This document shows, in pieces, positions 1 through 7,729 of a stretch of DNA of 64,000 nt. This DNA comes from Variovorax boronicumulans (GTDB lineage: Bacteria; Pseudomonadota; Gammaproteobacteria; Burkholderiales; Burkholderiaceae_C): positions 2,368,485 through 2,432,484 of the forward strand of contig NZ_JAAAFX010000004.1 in NCBI RefSeq assembly GCF_019352895.1, read 5' to 3'. The notes under the pieces are model-generated. The model did not search any database, was not told the DNA's origin, and worked only from the letters and a program-made list of their open reading frames with translations. How positions within the stretch are numbered: position 1 is the first letter of the stretch; every line of letters starts with the position of its first letter. Made by a program: the position numbers and the translations under genes.

Positions 1-152
1 CGGCCACGCCTACGCGAACTCAGACCAGCGCCGCGAAGCCCTGCCTGTGTGGAACCACTTCTACAACTGGCACCGCCCGCACCACGGCATCAATCTCGTG
101 GCCCCCGTCTCGCGTCTCTCGATGTCTCGCAAGAACCTCTTGACACTTCACA
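1..152 (+). mobile_element. Right end of an IS481-family insertion sequence (partial)
   Basis: The window opens inside an IS481-type element. The reverse complement of bases 136-152 reads TGTGAAGTGTCAAGAGG, which closely resembles the terminal inverted repeat I recall for IS481 (TGTGAAGATTCAATAGG). The element therefore appears to end at base 152, inside the last codons of its own transposase. The left end lies outside the window, so completeness cannot be judged. The boundary rests on this similarity alone, because the opposite inverted repeat is not visible. Confidence 0.75.
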
Positions 153-157
153 TCTAG
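1..157 (+). CDS. IS481-family transposase, C-terminal fragment
   Basis: Reading from base 2, the last 51 residues of a DDE transposase are present, ending in TAG at 155-157. The segment contains the run FYNWHRPHHGIN (residues 20-31 of the fragment), typical of the C-terminal end of IS481/IS3-type rve integrase domains, where the catalytic glutamate lies somewhat upstream, outside the window. The gene is cut by the window edge, not by an internal stop. The stop codon lies beyond the predicted IS end at 152, so it seems to be supplied by the target sequence. Family assignment is firm; whether the element is active cannot be seen. Confidence 0.85.
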   Translation, partial: GHAYANSDQRREALPVWNHFYNWHRPHHGINLVAPVSRLSMSRKNLLTLHI

Positions 158-158
158 G
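153..158. repeat. Putative IS481 target-site copy (NCTAGN)
   Basis: The six bases directly after the predicted IS end read TCTAGG, matching the NCTAGN target preference known for IS481. If correct, an identical hexamer should flank the left end of the element outside the window. The TAG inside it serves as the transposase stop codon. Confidence 0.5.
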
Positions 159-203
159 CGCGGACGCGGCGGTGCGAGAGACCTGACGCGGGAATCACGT
201 GCC

Positions 204-626
204 TCAGTTGCGTCCGACGATGGCGGCGGTGGCCATCAGTTCCTCGAGCAGGGCCATCGACACCTTGCCGGAGACGGCGTAGGGGTCGAGCTCCGGGCGC
301 TCGGAATAGCGCAGCAGCGTGGCGGCATGGACCTTGGTCAGGTGCACCTGACCCATGGTCCAGCCCCCGAAACGGCGCTCGCTGATCTCTTCGTAGTGCA
401 GCAGCACCACGTCCTTGTGGCGCGGGTCCTTCTGGATGTGGCCGTACAGGTCGCTCACGGCCGCGCGGCCGCCTTCGATGGCCTGCAGGAAGATGCCCGC
501 GCTGTAGCACAGGATGCCCGTGATGCCGCAGGCGGTGTTGTGCGCCCTCGATTGCGCGAGGATCGCATCGGTGGCGCTCGTGCTGTTGTCGACCGCACGG
601 CTGGCGTAGATGAGGCGTACCAGCAT
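204..626 (-). CDS. BLUF-domain blue-light sensor
   Basis: A 140-residue protein consisting of little more than one BLUF domain, which binds FAD and senses blue light. Residues expected around the flavin are present: Tyr7 in LIYAS, Asn30 in HNTACGITG, Gln48 in FLQAIEG, and a Trp89-x-Met91 pair matching the Trp/Met positions of AppA-like BLUF proteins. There is no fused output domain (no EAL, GGDEF or cyclase), so it must signal through a partner protein. The ATG at 626 lies 5 bp after the folE stop, so the two genes are very probably co-transcribed. An IS481 end begins about 50 bp beyond its stop codon. The output is not known; a link to pterin metabolism is only suggested by position. Confidence 0.93.
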   Translation of the reverse strand: MLVRLIYASRAVDNSTSATDAILAQSRAHNTACGITGILCYSAGIFLQAIEGGRAAVSDLYGHIQKDPRHKDVVLLHYEEISERRFGGWTMGQVHLTKVHAATLLRYSERPELDPYAVSGKVSMALLEELMATAAIVGRN

Positions 627-631
627 GGCGT

Positions 632-1363
632 TCAGCGCGAGCGCGGCAGCAGGGACAGGAATTCGCGGCGCAGGTTCGGGTCCTTGAGGAACACGCCGCG
701 CATGACGGAGTTGATCATCTTGCTGTCCATTTCCTTGACGCCACGCCAGGCCATGCAGAAGTGCTCGGCCTCCATCACCAGCGCCAGGCCGTCGGGCTGG
801 GTCTTCTGCTGGATCAGGTCGGCCAGTTGGACCACCGCCTCTTCCTGGATCTGCGGCCGGCCCATCACCCACTCGGCCAGGCGCGCGTACTTCGACAGGC
901 CGATCACGTTGGTGTGCTCGTTGGGCATCACGCCGATCCAGAGCTTGCCGATGATCGGGCAGAAGTGGTGCGAGCAGGCGCTGCGCACCGTGATCGGGCC
1001 GACGATCATGAGCTCGTTGAGGTGCTCGGCGTTCGGGAATTCGGTCAGCGAGGGCGGCGGCACGTAGCGGCCGCGGAACACCTCGTTGAGGTACATCTTC
1101 GCGACACGGCGTGCGGTGTTGTCGGTGTTGTGATCGTTCTCGACGTCGATCACCAGGCTCTCGAGCACGCCCTTCATCTTGACCTCGACCTCGTCGAGCA
1201 GCGCCTCGAGCTCGCCCGGCTGGACGAATTCGGCGATGTTGTCGTTGGCGTTGAAGCGCTTGCGCGCGGCCCGCAGGCGCTCCCGGATCTTGACGGAGAC
1301 GGGCGTCCCCTCGTCATCGGCCGGTGCGGCGGGGGGTTGGGGGGCGTCGATCTTCCTGAGCAT
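632..1363 (-). CDS. folE: GTP cyclohydrolase I
   Basis: Cytoplasmic enzyme converting GTP to 7,8-dihydroneopterin triphosphate, the first step of tetrahydrofolate synthesis. The 243-residue protein carries the zinc ligands of the family: Cys130 and His133 in ACSHHF and Cys203 in HFCMAWRG. The DHNTDNTARRVAKMY stretch near residues 78-91 is the usual substrate-binding start of the catalytic domain. The N-terminal 40 residues are a poorly conserved extension. The ATG at 1363 is chosen because upstream codons are proline/arginine-rich and look non-coding. It is followed at 5 bp by the BLUF gene, and the next folate enzyme, NudB, is encoded about 0.8 kb upstream on the same strand. Confidence 0.95.
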   Translation of the reverse strand: MLRKIDAPQPPAAPADDEGTPVSVKIRERLRAARKRFNANDNIAEFVQPGELEALLDEVEVKMKGVLESLVIDVENDHNTDNTARRVAKMYLNEVFRGRYVPPPSLTEFPNAEHLNELMIVGPITVRSACSHHFCPIIGKLWIGVMPNEHTNVIGLSKYARLAEWVMGRPQIQEEAVVQLADLIQQKTQPDGLALVMEAEHFCMAWRGVKEMDSKMINSVMRGVFLKDPNLRREFLSLLPRSR

Positions 1364-1433
1364 GGCGGGAATCCTACCAGCGAACGCCCCGACGCCGCGG
1401 GGCCGCCGACGCACACCCCGTGCCCGCGCAGCG

Positions 1434-2192
1434 CTACTTATTCGATAGCGAGAAATCGGTCAGCAGCGGCAGGTGATCGGACATCCGGGCCCAGATCGGC
1501 CCGCGCGGCACGCTGCAGGCGACCGGCGCGAGCCGACGCGCATAGATGAAGTCGAGCTGCGTGACCGGCAGGCGCGAGGGATAGGTCAGCGTGGGCGGCC
1601 CGCGCAGGTCGCTGGAATCGCGCATGCCCATGGCGTTCATCGCGTAGCGCATGCGCGCGCCCCAGTCGTTGAAGTCGCCGGCCACCAGCACCGGCTCGTC
1701 GGGCGGGATCTCGCGCTCGATGAATTCGCGCAGCCGCGCGATCTGGCGCACACGGCTGCCCTTGATCAGGCCCAGGTGCACCACGATGGCATGCACCGGT
1801 GCGCCGTCGACGTCGATCAGCACGTGCAGCAGGCCGCGCTGTTCGAAGCGGTGGTCGGAGATGTCCTGGTGGGTGGTGCGGATCACCGGCCAGCGCGTGA
1901 GCAGCGCGTTGCCGTGCTCGCCGTGGCGCGTGACGGCGTTGGTCTCGTAGACGGCGGTGTAGCCCTCGGGGGCGAGAAAGTCGGCCTGCGGCAGCTCGGG
2001 CCAGCGCGCGAAATGGCGCTCGCCCTGCCGGTTCATCTTGCGCACTTCCTGCAGGCACACGATGTCGGCATCGAGCTGCTCGATCGCATGGCCGAGGTTG
2101 TGGATCTCGAGCCGGCGCGCCGGGCCGATGCCCTGCACGCCCTTGTGGATGTTGTAGGTCGCCACCCGAAAGGTGTTCGCGGTCGCGTTCAT
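1434..2192 (-). CDS. Endonuclease/exonuclease/phosphatase family protein (YbhP-like)
   Basis: 252 residues with the EEP fold of Mg-dependent phosphodiesterases. Visible motifs are ATYNIHKG near residue 11, LQEVR (Glu as metal ligand), HLGL in the middle, GDFNDW, and a C-terminal SDHLPL with the catalytic Asp-His. The E. coli relative YbhP is encoded beside cardiolipin synthase B, and in many betaproteobacteria this gene follows nudB. No clsB is seen next to it here. Its ATG overlaps the nudB stop by 4 bp (ATGA), which implies translational coupling. The substrate is unknown; nucleic acid or phospholipid headgroups are both possible. Confidence 0.85.
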   Translation of the reverse strand: MNATANTFRVATYNIHKGVQGIGPARRLEIHNLGHAIEQLDADIVCLQEVRKMNRQGERHFARWPELPQADFLAPEGYTAVYETNAVTRHGEHGNALLTRWPVIRTTHQDISDHRFEQRGLLHVLIDVDGAPVHAIVVHLGLIKGSRVRQIARLREFIEREIPPDEPVLVAGDFNDWGARMRYAMNAMGMRDSSDLRGPPTLTYPSRLPVTQLDFIYARRLAPVACSVPRGPIWARMSDHLPLLTDFSLSNK

Positions 2193-2650
2193 GGTGCAAA
2201 TTGTGGCAGCAGCAGGATGGCTTCTGCGTTGGAGGGGGAAAAACAGGCGTCGGCCGCCTGGCGGTACGGCAGCCACTGCCAGGCCGTGTGCTCGCGCGGT
2301 GCCAGCACCGGCACGATGCACTCGGGCACGCACAGGCCGAACAGCTGCTCGGTGTTGCGCGTCACGCCCGGTGCGTAGCGCGCGCGCCAGCGCGGGTAGA
2401 TCTCGTAGACGTTCTGCAACTGCCAGTCGCGCAGCTGCGAGGCCAGCGCGCTGCCGGGCAGGCAGTCGATGCCGGTCTCTTCGCCGACCTCGCGCGCCGC
2501 CGTGAGCGCCGGTGGCTCGTCGAGGTGGTCCTTGCTGCCCGTCACCGATTGCCAGAACTCATCCGCATCCGCGCGGCGGATCAGCAGCACGTCGAGCGCC
2601 GGCGTGTGGATCACGACCAGCACCGACTCGGGTATCTTGAAGGGTCTCAT
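2189..2650 (-). CDS. nudB: Dihydroneopterin triphosphate diphosphatase (Nudix)
   Basis: 153-residue Nudix hydrolase, predicted to remove pyrophosphate from dihydroneopterin triphosphate, the product of FolE. The Nudix helix is visible as REVGEETGI at residues 53-61 with the upstream Gly38 and Glu45. The Gly-to-Glu spacing is one residue longer than the strict consensus. The start [17 protein letters not shown] resembles the NudB family, as does WPLY-like WQWLPYRQA near the C-terminus. It heads a short minus-strand unit with the YbhP-like gene and possibly folE. In related genomes nudB usually follows aspS directly; here mqo separates them. The exact substrate is inferred from family and context. 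Confidence 0.88.
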   Translation of the reverse strand: MRPFKIPESVLVVIHTPALDVLLIRRADADEFWQSVTGSKDHLDEPPALTAAREVGEETGIDCLPGSALASQLRDWQLQNVYEIYPRWRARYAPGVTRNTEQLFGLCVPECIVPVLAPREHTAWQWLPYRQAADACFSPSNAEAILLLPQFAP

Positions 2651-3043
2651 CGGCTGCGTGTGGAAGACGGCAAAGCAGCGACGGTACCGCATGCGGCCTT
2701 GCCATGGCCCGGGTTTTGGCGCCCCGGTAAAATTCGCATCGACGCAGCCATGGTGCTTCCCGGCAGGCCCGGAGAAGCCCACGCCACGCATTCCAGGAGC
2801 CCGGGCCTCGCCGCCCGCAGCACAAGCTCCGCGCGCGGCTCCATCCAACAGTCGGTAGACGTCGGTGCAGGGGACATACGGATTCGAGAGGAAGGCATCG
2901 GCCTTCGGTCTCGTTGTGTCCGTTCGTTCGCATGGCTCCCTGCACCCATCGTGCATGCCGCCCATCCGCGCCTCGTGCCCGGCCCGGGCGCCTCGGGGCC
3001 CAGGGCGAAGGACGGACGTCTTTCCACTCACAGGAATCACCAG
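2651..3043. other. Intergenic region between divergent nudB and mqo
   Basis: 393 bp without a convincing gene. Open frames exist on both strands but show no family features and look like products of high GC. A TAAAAT at 2728-2733 could be a plus-strand -10 element, which would give mqo a leader of about 300 nt, but I find no matching -35. AGGA at 3032-3035 is a good ribosome-binding site for mqo. I see no hairpin strong enough to call a riboswitch. Confidence 0.5.
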
Positions 3044-4711
3044 ATGATGATGTTGAAGAAAACCTACCCTGCCCTGCTGGGATTGGCGATGTCCCTCGCC
3101 CTGGTCACGGCCCATGCGGCAGAACCCAAAAAAGTGGATGTCATGCTCATCGGCGGCGGCATCATGAGTTCGACCCTGGGCATCTGGCTCAGCGAACTCG
3201 AACCCGGCTGGTCCATGGAAATGGTCGAGCGGCTCGACAGCGTCGCCAAGGAAAGCTCCAACGGCTGGAACAACGCAGGCACCGGCCACTCGGCCCTGGC
3301 CGAGCTCAACTACACGCCCGAAGACAAGAACGGCAAGATCGAGATCGCCAAGGCGGTGGAGATCAACGAGGCCTTCCAGATCTCGCGCCAGTTCTGGTCC
3401 TGGCAGGTCAGGAACAACGTGCTGAAAAACCCGCGCTCCTTCATCAACTCGACGCCGCACATGAGCTTCGTCTGGGGCGACGACAACGTGCAGTTCCTCA
3501 AGAAGCGCTACGACGCGCTGCAGGCCAGCCCGCTGTTCCGCGGCATGCAGTACTCGGAAGACCCGGCGCAGATCAAGCAATGGGTGCCGCTGATGATGGA
3601 AGGCCGCGACCCGGCCCAGAAGATCGCCGCCACCTGGACGCCCATCGGCACCGACGTGAACTTCGGCGAGATCACGCGCCAGTTCGTCGGCCACCTGCAG
3701 TCGCAGCCCAACTTTTCGCTCAAGCTCTCGAGCGAGGTACAGGACATCACCCGCAACGCGGACGGCACCTGGCGCATCGCCTACAAGAACGTCAAGGACG
3801 GCACGGCCACCCAGACCGACGCCAAGTTCGTGTTCATCGGCGCGGGCGGCGGCGCGCTGCACCTGCTGCAGAAGTCGGGCATCCCCGAAGCGAAGAACTA
3901 CGCAGGCTTCCCGGTGGGCGGCTCCTTCCTCGTGACCGACAACCCGGCCATCGCCGAGCAGCACCTGGCCAAGGCCTACGGCAAGGCCTCGGTGGGCTCG
4001 CCGCCGATGTCGGTGCCCCACCTCGACACCCGCGTGCTCGACGGCAAGCGCGTGATCCTGTTCGGCCCCTTCGCCACCTTCTCGACCAAGTTCCTCAAGG
4101 AGGGCTCCTACCTCGACCTGTTCAGCAGCACCACGCCGCACAACGTCTGGCCGATGGCCAAGGTGGGCATGGCCGAGTTCTCGCTGGTCCAGTACCTGGC
4201 CGGCCAGCTGATGCTGTCGGACAACGACCGGATGAACGCATTGAAGGAATACTTCCCGAATGCGAAGAAGGAAGACTGGCGCCTGGTGCAGGCCGGCCAG
4301 CGCGTGCAGATCATCAAGCGCGACGAAGCCAAGGGCGGCGTGCTCAAGCTGGGCACCGAGATCGTCAGCTCGGAGGACGGCAGCCTCGCCGGCCTGCTGG
4401 GCGCCTCGCCCGGCGCCTCCACCGCGGCGCCGATCATGCTGGACCTGATGAAGCAGGTCTTCAAGGACAAGCTGGCGACGCCCGCCTGGCAAACGAAGAT
4501 CCGCGAGATCGTGCCCAGCTACGGCACGGCGCTCAACGCCTCGCCCGAGAAGGTGGTGCAGGAATGGACCACCACGGCCCAGGTGCTGCAGCTGACCCCG
4601 CCGCCGACCATCGACCTCACGCCGACCGTAGCGCCCTCGCCGGCGCCGGCACCGGACAGTGCCCCGGCGGCCGCCCGCAAGCGCAAGCCCGTGGCCGACG
4701 TCGCGCTGTGA
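3044..4711 (+). CDS. mqo: Malate:quinone oxidoreductase
   Basis: FAD-dependent, membrane-associated enzyme oxidising malate to oxaloacetate and passing electrons to quinone in the TCA cycle. The 555-residue product has the FAD-binding [10 protein letters not shown] near residue 39, [28 protein letters not shown] and the C-terminal [14 protein letters not shown], all characteristic of the family. Like E. coli Mqo it starts with a signal-like hydrophobic stretch ending in AHA-AEP at about residue 26, and it ends with a proline/alanine-rich tail closing in VADVAL, similar to the VADIAL of E. coli. The first of three consecutive ATG codons is chosen because AGGA lies 8 bp upstream. It sits alone on the plus strand between minus-strand genes, with a bidirectional terminator after it. 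Confidence 0.97.
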   Translation: MMMLKKTYPALLGLAMSLALVTAHAAEPKKVDVMLIGGGIMSSTLGIWLSELEPGWSMEMVERLDSVAKESSNGWNNAGTGHSALAELNYTPEDKNGKIEIAKAVEINEAFQISRQFWSWQVRNNVLKNPRSFINSTPHMSFVWGDDNVQFLKKRYDALQASPLFRGMQYSEDPAQIKQWVPLMMEGRDPAQKIAATWTPIGTDVNFGEITRQFVGHLQSQPNFSLKLSSEVQDITRNADGTWRIAYKNVKDGTATQTDAKFVFIGAGGGALHLLQKSGIPEAKNYAGFPVGGSFLVTDNPAIAEQHLAKAYGKASVGSPPMSVPHLDTRVLDGKRVILFGPFATFSTKFLKEGSYLDLFSSTTPHNVWPMAKVGMAEFSLVQYLAGQLMLSDNDRMNALKEYFPNAKKEDWRLVQAGQRVQIIKRDEAKGGVLKLGTEIVSSEDGSLAGLLGASPGASTAAPIMLDLMKQVFKDKLATPAWQTKIREIVPSYGTALNASPEKVVQEWTTTAQVLQLTPPPTIDLTPTVAPSPAPAPDSAPAAARKRKPVADVAL

Positions 4712-4750
4712 CGCGCAGCCGGAGCGGCAGGCTCCGGCTTTGAAAACCCC

Positions 4751-4786
4751 AAAAAAAAGGGCACCCCTCGGGGTGCCCTTTCTTGT
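4751..4786. terminator. Bidirectional rho-independent terminator between mqo and aspS
   Basis: The stem GGGCACCC (4759-4766) pairs with GGGTGCCC (4771-4778) around a CTCG loop, extended by AA/TT. Eight A residues precede it and TTTCTT follows, so it can stop both mqo and the convergent aspS. A second, weaker stem, AGCCGGAGC with GCTCCGGCT, lies at 4717-4739 just after the mqo stop. Confidence 0.9.
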
Positions 4787-4812
4787 TGCGGCCTGCGCCG
4801 CGAACAGCGTCG

Positions 4813-6621
4813 TCAGACCGCAGCGGGCTGGACGTTGCGCAGCTTGATGTGCAGTTCGCGCAGCTGCTTCTCGTCGACCGGGCTCGGCGCCTGCGTCAGC
4901 AGGTCCTGTGCGCGCTGGGTCTTGGGGAAGGCGATCACGTCGCGGATCGACTCGGCGCCGGTCATCAGCATGACCAGGCGGTCCAGGCCGATGGCGATGC
5001 CGCCATGCGGGGGCGCGCCGTACTGCAGCGCGTCGAGCAGGAAGCCGAACTTGAGCTGGGCGTCCTCGGCGCTGATCTTGAGCGCGCGGAACACCTTGCT
5101 CTGCACTTCCTCGCGGTGGATACGCACCGAGCCGCCGCCCATCTCGATGCCGTTGAGCACCATGTCGTAGGCCTTGGCGATGCACTTCTCGGGCGCGGTG
5201 TCCATGAGGTCTTCATGACCGTCCTTGGGCGCCGTGAACGGATGGTGCACGGCCGACCAGCGCTGGCCTTCCTCGTCGAACTCGAACATCGGAAAGTCCA
5301 CCACCCACAGCGGTGCCCAGCGGTCGTCGAACAGGCCGCTCTTCTTGCCGAAGGCGCTGTGGCCGATCTTCACGCGCAGCGCGCCGATCGCGTCGTTGAC
5401 GATCTTCTCCTTGTCGGCGCCGAAGAACAGGATGTCGCCGTTGCGCGCACCGGTGCGCGCGATGATCTCGGCCAGCGTGGCGTCGTCGAGGTTCTTCACG
5501 ATCGGGCTCTGCAGGCCGTCGCGGCCCGCGGCCGCGTCGTTGACCTTGATGTAGGCCAGGCCCTTGGCGCCGTAGATCTTGACGAATTCCTGGTACGCGT
5601 CGATTTCACCGCGCGACAGGCCGCCTTCGCCGCCGCCGCCCGGCACGCGCAGGGCCACCACGCGGCCGTCCTTCTGCGTCGCGGCGTTCGAGAACACCTT
5701 GAACTCGACGCGCTTCATCAGCTCGGTGAGTTCGGTGAATTCGAGCTTCACGCGCAGGTCGGGCTTGTCCGAACCGTACTTGAACATCGCGTCGCCATAG
5801 GTCATGGTCGGGAACACCGGCAGGTCGATGCCCGCGGCGTTGCGGAACATGGTGCGGACCATGCCTTCGAACATCTCGCGGATCTCTTCTTCCGACAGGA
5901 AGGAGGTCTCGATGTCGATCTGCGTGAATTCGGGCTGGCGGTCGGCGCGCAGGTCCTCGTCGCGGAAGCACTTGACGATCTGGTAGTAGCGGTCGTAGCC
6001 GGCCACCATCAGCAGCTGCTTGAACAGCTGGGGCGACTGCGGCAGCGCGAAGAAGCTGCCGTCGTGCACGCGGCTGGGCACCAGGTAGTCACGGGCGCCT
6101 TCGGGCGTGGACTTGCCCAGCATCGGGGTCTCGATGTCGATGAAGCCGTTGGCGTCGAGGAACTTGCGCGTCTCCATCGTGACCTTGTAGCGCAGCATCA
6201 TGTTGCGCTGCATCGCCGGGCGGCGCAGGTCGAGCACGCGGTGCGTGAGGCGGGTGGTCTCCGACAGGTTGTCGTCGTCGAGCAGGAACGGAGGCGTCAC
6301 CGAGGGGTTCAGCACCTTGAGCTCATGGCACAGGACTTCGATCTTGCCGCTCTTGAGGCCGTCGTTGGTCGTGCCTTCGGGGCGCGCGCGCACCAGGCCC
6401 TTGATCTGCACGCAGAACTCGTTGCGCAGGCCTTCGGCCACGGCGAAGGTGGTGGCGCGGTCGGGATCGCAGACCACCTGCACATAGCCTTCGCGGTCGC
6501 GCACGTCGACGAAGATCACGCCGCCATGGTCGCGGCGGCGGTTGACCCAGCCGCACAGGGTGACGGTTTCGCCCATCTGGGCTTCGGTCACGAGACCGCA
6601 GTAGTGAGAACGCATGGCCAT
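4813..6621 (-). CDS. aspS: Aspartyl-tRNA synthetase
   Basis: 602-residue class II synthetase of the bacterial type, with an N-terminal OB-fold anticodon-binding domain ([11 protein letters not shown] at 24-34), motif 2 [14 protein letters not shown], an inserted GAD domain and motif 3 GIAIGLDRL. His32 occupies the position reported as His31 in the non-discriminating enzyme of Pseudomonas aeruginosa, so this AspRS may also charge tRNA-Asn for later amidation. The first ATG (6621) is used; a second ATG two codons on (6615) is possible. It is the last gene of a unit with the FmdB-like and DUF502 genes and ends at a bidirectional terminator. Confidence 0.97.
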   Translation of the reverse strand: MAMRSHYCGLVTEAQMGETVTLCGWVNRRRDHGGVIFVDVRDREGYVQVVCDPDRATTFAVAEGLRNEFCVQIKGLVRARPEGTTNDGLKSGKIEVLCHELKVLNPSVTPPFLLDDDNLSETTRLTHRVLDLRRPAMQRNMMLRYKVTMETRKFLDANGFIDIETPMLGKSTPEGARDYLVPSRVHDGSFFALPQSPQLFKQLLMVAGYDRYYQIVKCFRDEDLRADRQPEFTQIDIETSFLSEEEIREMFEGMVRTMFRNAAGIDLPVFPTMTYGDAMFKYGSDKPDLRVKLEFTELTELMKRVEFKVFSNAATQKDGRVVALRVPGGGGEGGLSRGEIDAYQEFVKIYGAKGLAYIKVNDAAAGRDGLQSPIVKNLDDATLAEIIARTGARNGDILFFGADKEKIVNDAIGALRVKIGHSAFGKKSGLFDDRWAPLWVVDFPMFEFDEEGQRWSAVHHPFTAPKDGHEDLMDTAPEKCIAKAYDMVLNGIEMGGGSVRIHREEVQSKVFRALKISAEDAQLKFGFLLDALQYGAPPHGGIAIGLDRLVMLMTGAESIRDVIAFPKTQRAQDLLTQAPSPVDEKQLRELHIKLRNVQPAAV

Positions 6622-6656
6622 AAGTCGATTCCGGCGCCCCGAGGGCGCGTGTTCAT

Positions 6657-7280
6657 TCAGGAAGAAGTTGCGAGGGTCGCGGGGCCGCCGGGAACGACCA
6701 CGCCCATCGAGACGATGTACTTGAGCGCCTCGTCCACGCTCATCTGGAGTTCGATGCAGTCGCTGCGCTTGAGCATCACGAAATAGCCGCCGGTGGGGTT
6801 CGGCGTGGTCGGCACGTAGACGCCGAGGTATTCGCCGCCGCCCAGGTGCGCCAGCACGTCGGCGCCCGGCGTACCGGTCACGAACGCGATGGTCCAGACG
6901 CCTTCACGCGGCCACTGCACCAGCACCGCGGTGCGAAAGGCGTTGCCGTTCTCGGAGAACAGCGTGTCCGACACCTGCTTGACGCTGGAGTAGATCGAGC
7001 GCACGACCGGGATGCGCCGCACCACCGCGTCGCCCCAGCCCAGCAGGCGCTTGCCGATGAAATTGCTCGCCACCGCGCCCACCACCAGCAGGATCGCCAG
7101 CGTGAACAGCACGCCCAGCCCGCGCACCTTGTGCATCGTGAGCCAGCTCTGCCAGTCCTCGGGCAGCAGCCAGAGCGTCTGGTCGAGGGTGTCGATGATC
7201 CACTTCAGCACCGCCAGGGTGACGAACAGCGGAACGATCACCAGCAGGCCGGCGAACAACCATTTGCGCAGCGCGAGCAT
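6657..7280 (-). CDS. DUF502 family membrane protein
   Basis: 207 residues of unknown function. Two N-terminal membrane helices are evident (about residues 8-27 and 52-75), followed by a soluble region with the family pattern [19 protein letters not shown], a glycine-rich segment [13 protein letters not shown] and the conserved [14 protein letters not shown]. The gene lies 35 bp upstream of aspS and 17 bp after the FmdB-like gene on the same strand, an order common in betaproteobacteria. Nothing in the sequence points to a specific activity. Confidence 0.9.
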   Translation of the reverse strand: MLALRKWLFAGLLVIVPLFVTLAVLKWIIDTLDQTLWLLPEDWQSWLTMHKVRGLGVLFTLAILLVVGAVASNFIGKRLLGWGDAVVRRIPVVRSIYSSVKQVSDTLFSENGNAFRTAVLVQWPREGVWTIAFVTGTPGADVLAHLGGGEYLGVYVPTTPNPTGGYFVMLKRSDCIELQMSVDEALKYIVSMGVVVPGGPATLATSS

Positions 7281-7297
7281 GGCGAAGGCGGGCCCGT

Positions 7298-7648
7298 TCA
7301 GTCGCCGCTCTTGGCGGCGGGGGCCGGCGCGGGCGCCGGTGCAGGGGACGATGCAGCGGGCGCGGGCGCCGGACTGGCCGCGGGAGCAGGCGCGGCCGAC
7401 GATTCACCGGACTTGGCACTGTCGCCCGAGGCCGGTGCGGTCGCGGGCTCGGCCTTCTTGCCGCCGCCCTCTCGGAAATCGGTCACGTACCAGCCCGAGC
7501 CCTTGAGCTGGAAGCCGGCGGCGGTCACCTGCTTCTCGAAGGTGCTCGCCCCGCAGGCCGGGCACACCGTGAGAGGGGCGTCGGACATTTTCTGCAACGC
7601 GTCTTTGGCAAAGCCGCAGGCACTGCACTTGTAGGCGTAGATAGGCAT
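7298..7648 (-). CDS. FmdB-type zinc-ribbon protein with alanine/proline-rich tail
   Basis: 116 residues. The first 65 form the FmdB/CxxC putative regulatory domain: MPIYAYKCSACG with CSAC, then CPACG, four cysteines forming a zinc ribbon. The last 50 residues are a low-complexity tail rich in Ala, Pro and Ser with few charged positions, probably disordered. Function is unproven; the family is often annotated as a regulatory protein. It is the first gene of the unit with DUF502 and aspS and is preceded by a good -10 element at 7697-7702. Confidence 0.88.
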   Translation of the reverse strand: MPIYAYKCSACGFAKDALQKMSDAPLTVCPACGASTFEKQVTAAGFQLKGSGWYVTDFREGGGKKAEPATAPASGDSAKSGESSAAPAPAASPAPAPAASSPAPAPAPAPAAKSGD

Positions 7649-7696
7649 GGGAGTGGGCGAAAAAGAACGACGCAGCTGTCGCTCGCAAAGCCCGCA

Positions 7697-7702
7697 ATTA
7701 TA
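7697..7702 (-). promoter_or_regulatory. Probable -10 element for the FmdB-like/DUF502/aspS unit
   Basis: On the minus strand the six bases read TATAAT, a perfect sigma-70 -10 box in very GC-rich surroundings, 49 nt upstream of the FmdB-like ATG and 28 nt after the preceding symporter gene. No convincing -35 is visible at 16-18 bp. Confidence 0.6.
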
Positions 7703-7729
7703 GGGCCGCGCCCGAAAGCACCCCGCCCG

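Noticed and set aside
2651..3043. Riboswitch or small gene upstream of mqo
   Set aside because: No conserved-looking hairpin series and no open frame with a ribosome-binding site. The gap is left as non-coding.
2189..5185. Minus-strand open frame of 998 codons spanning nudB, the mqo region and part of aspS
   Set aside because: Only its last 153 codons are a gene (nudB). The rest is antisense to mqo and rich in Arg, His, Val and Gly, the usual shadow of GC-rich coding DNA.
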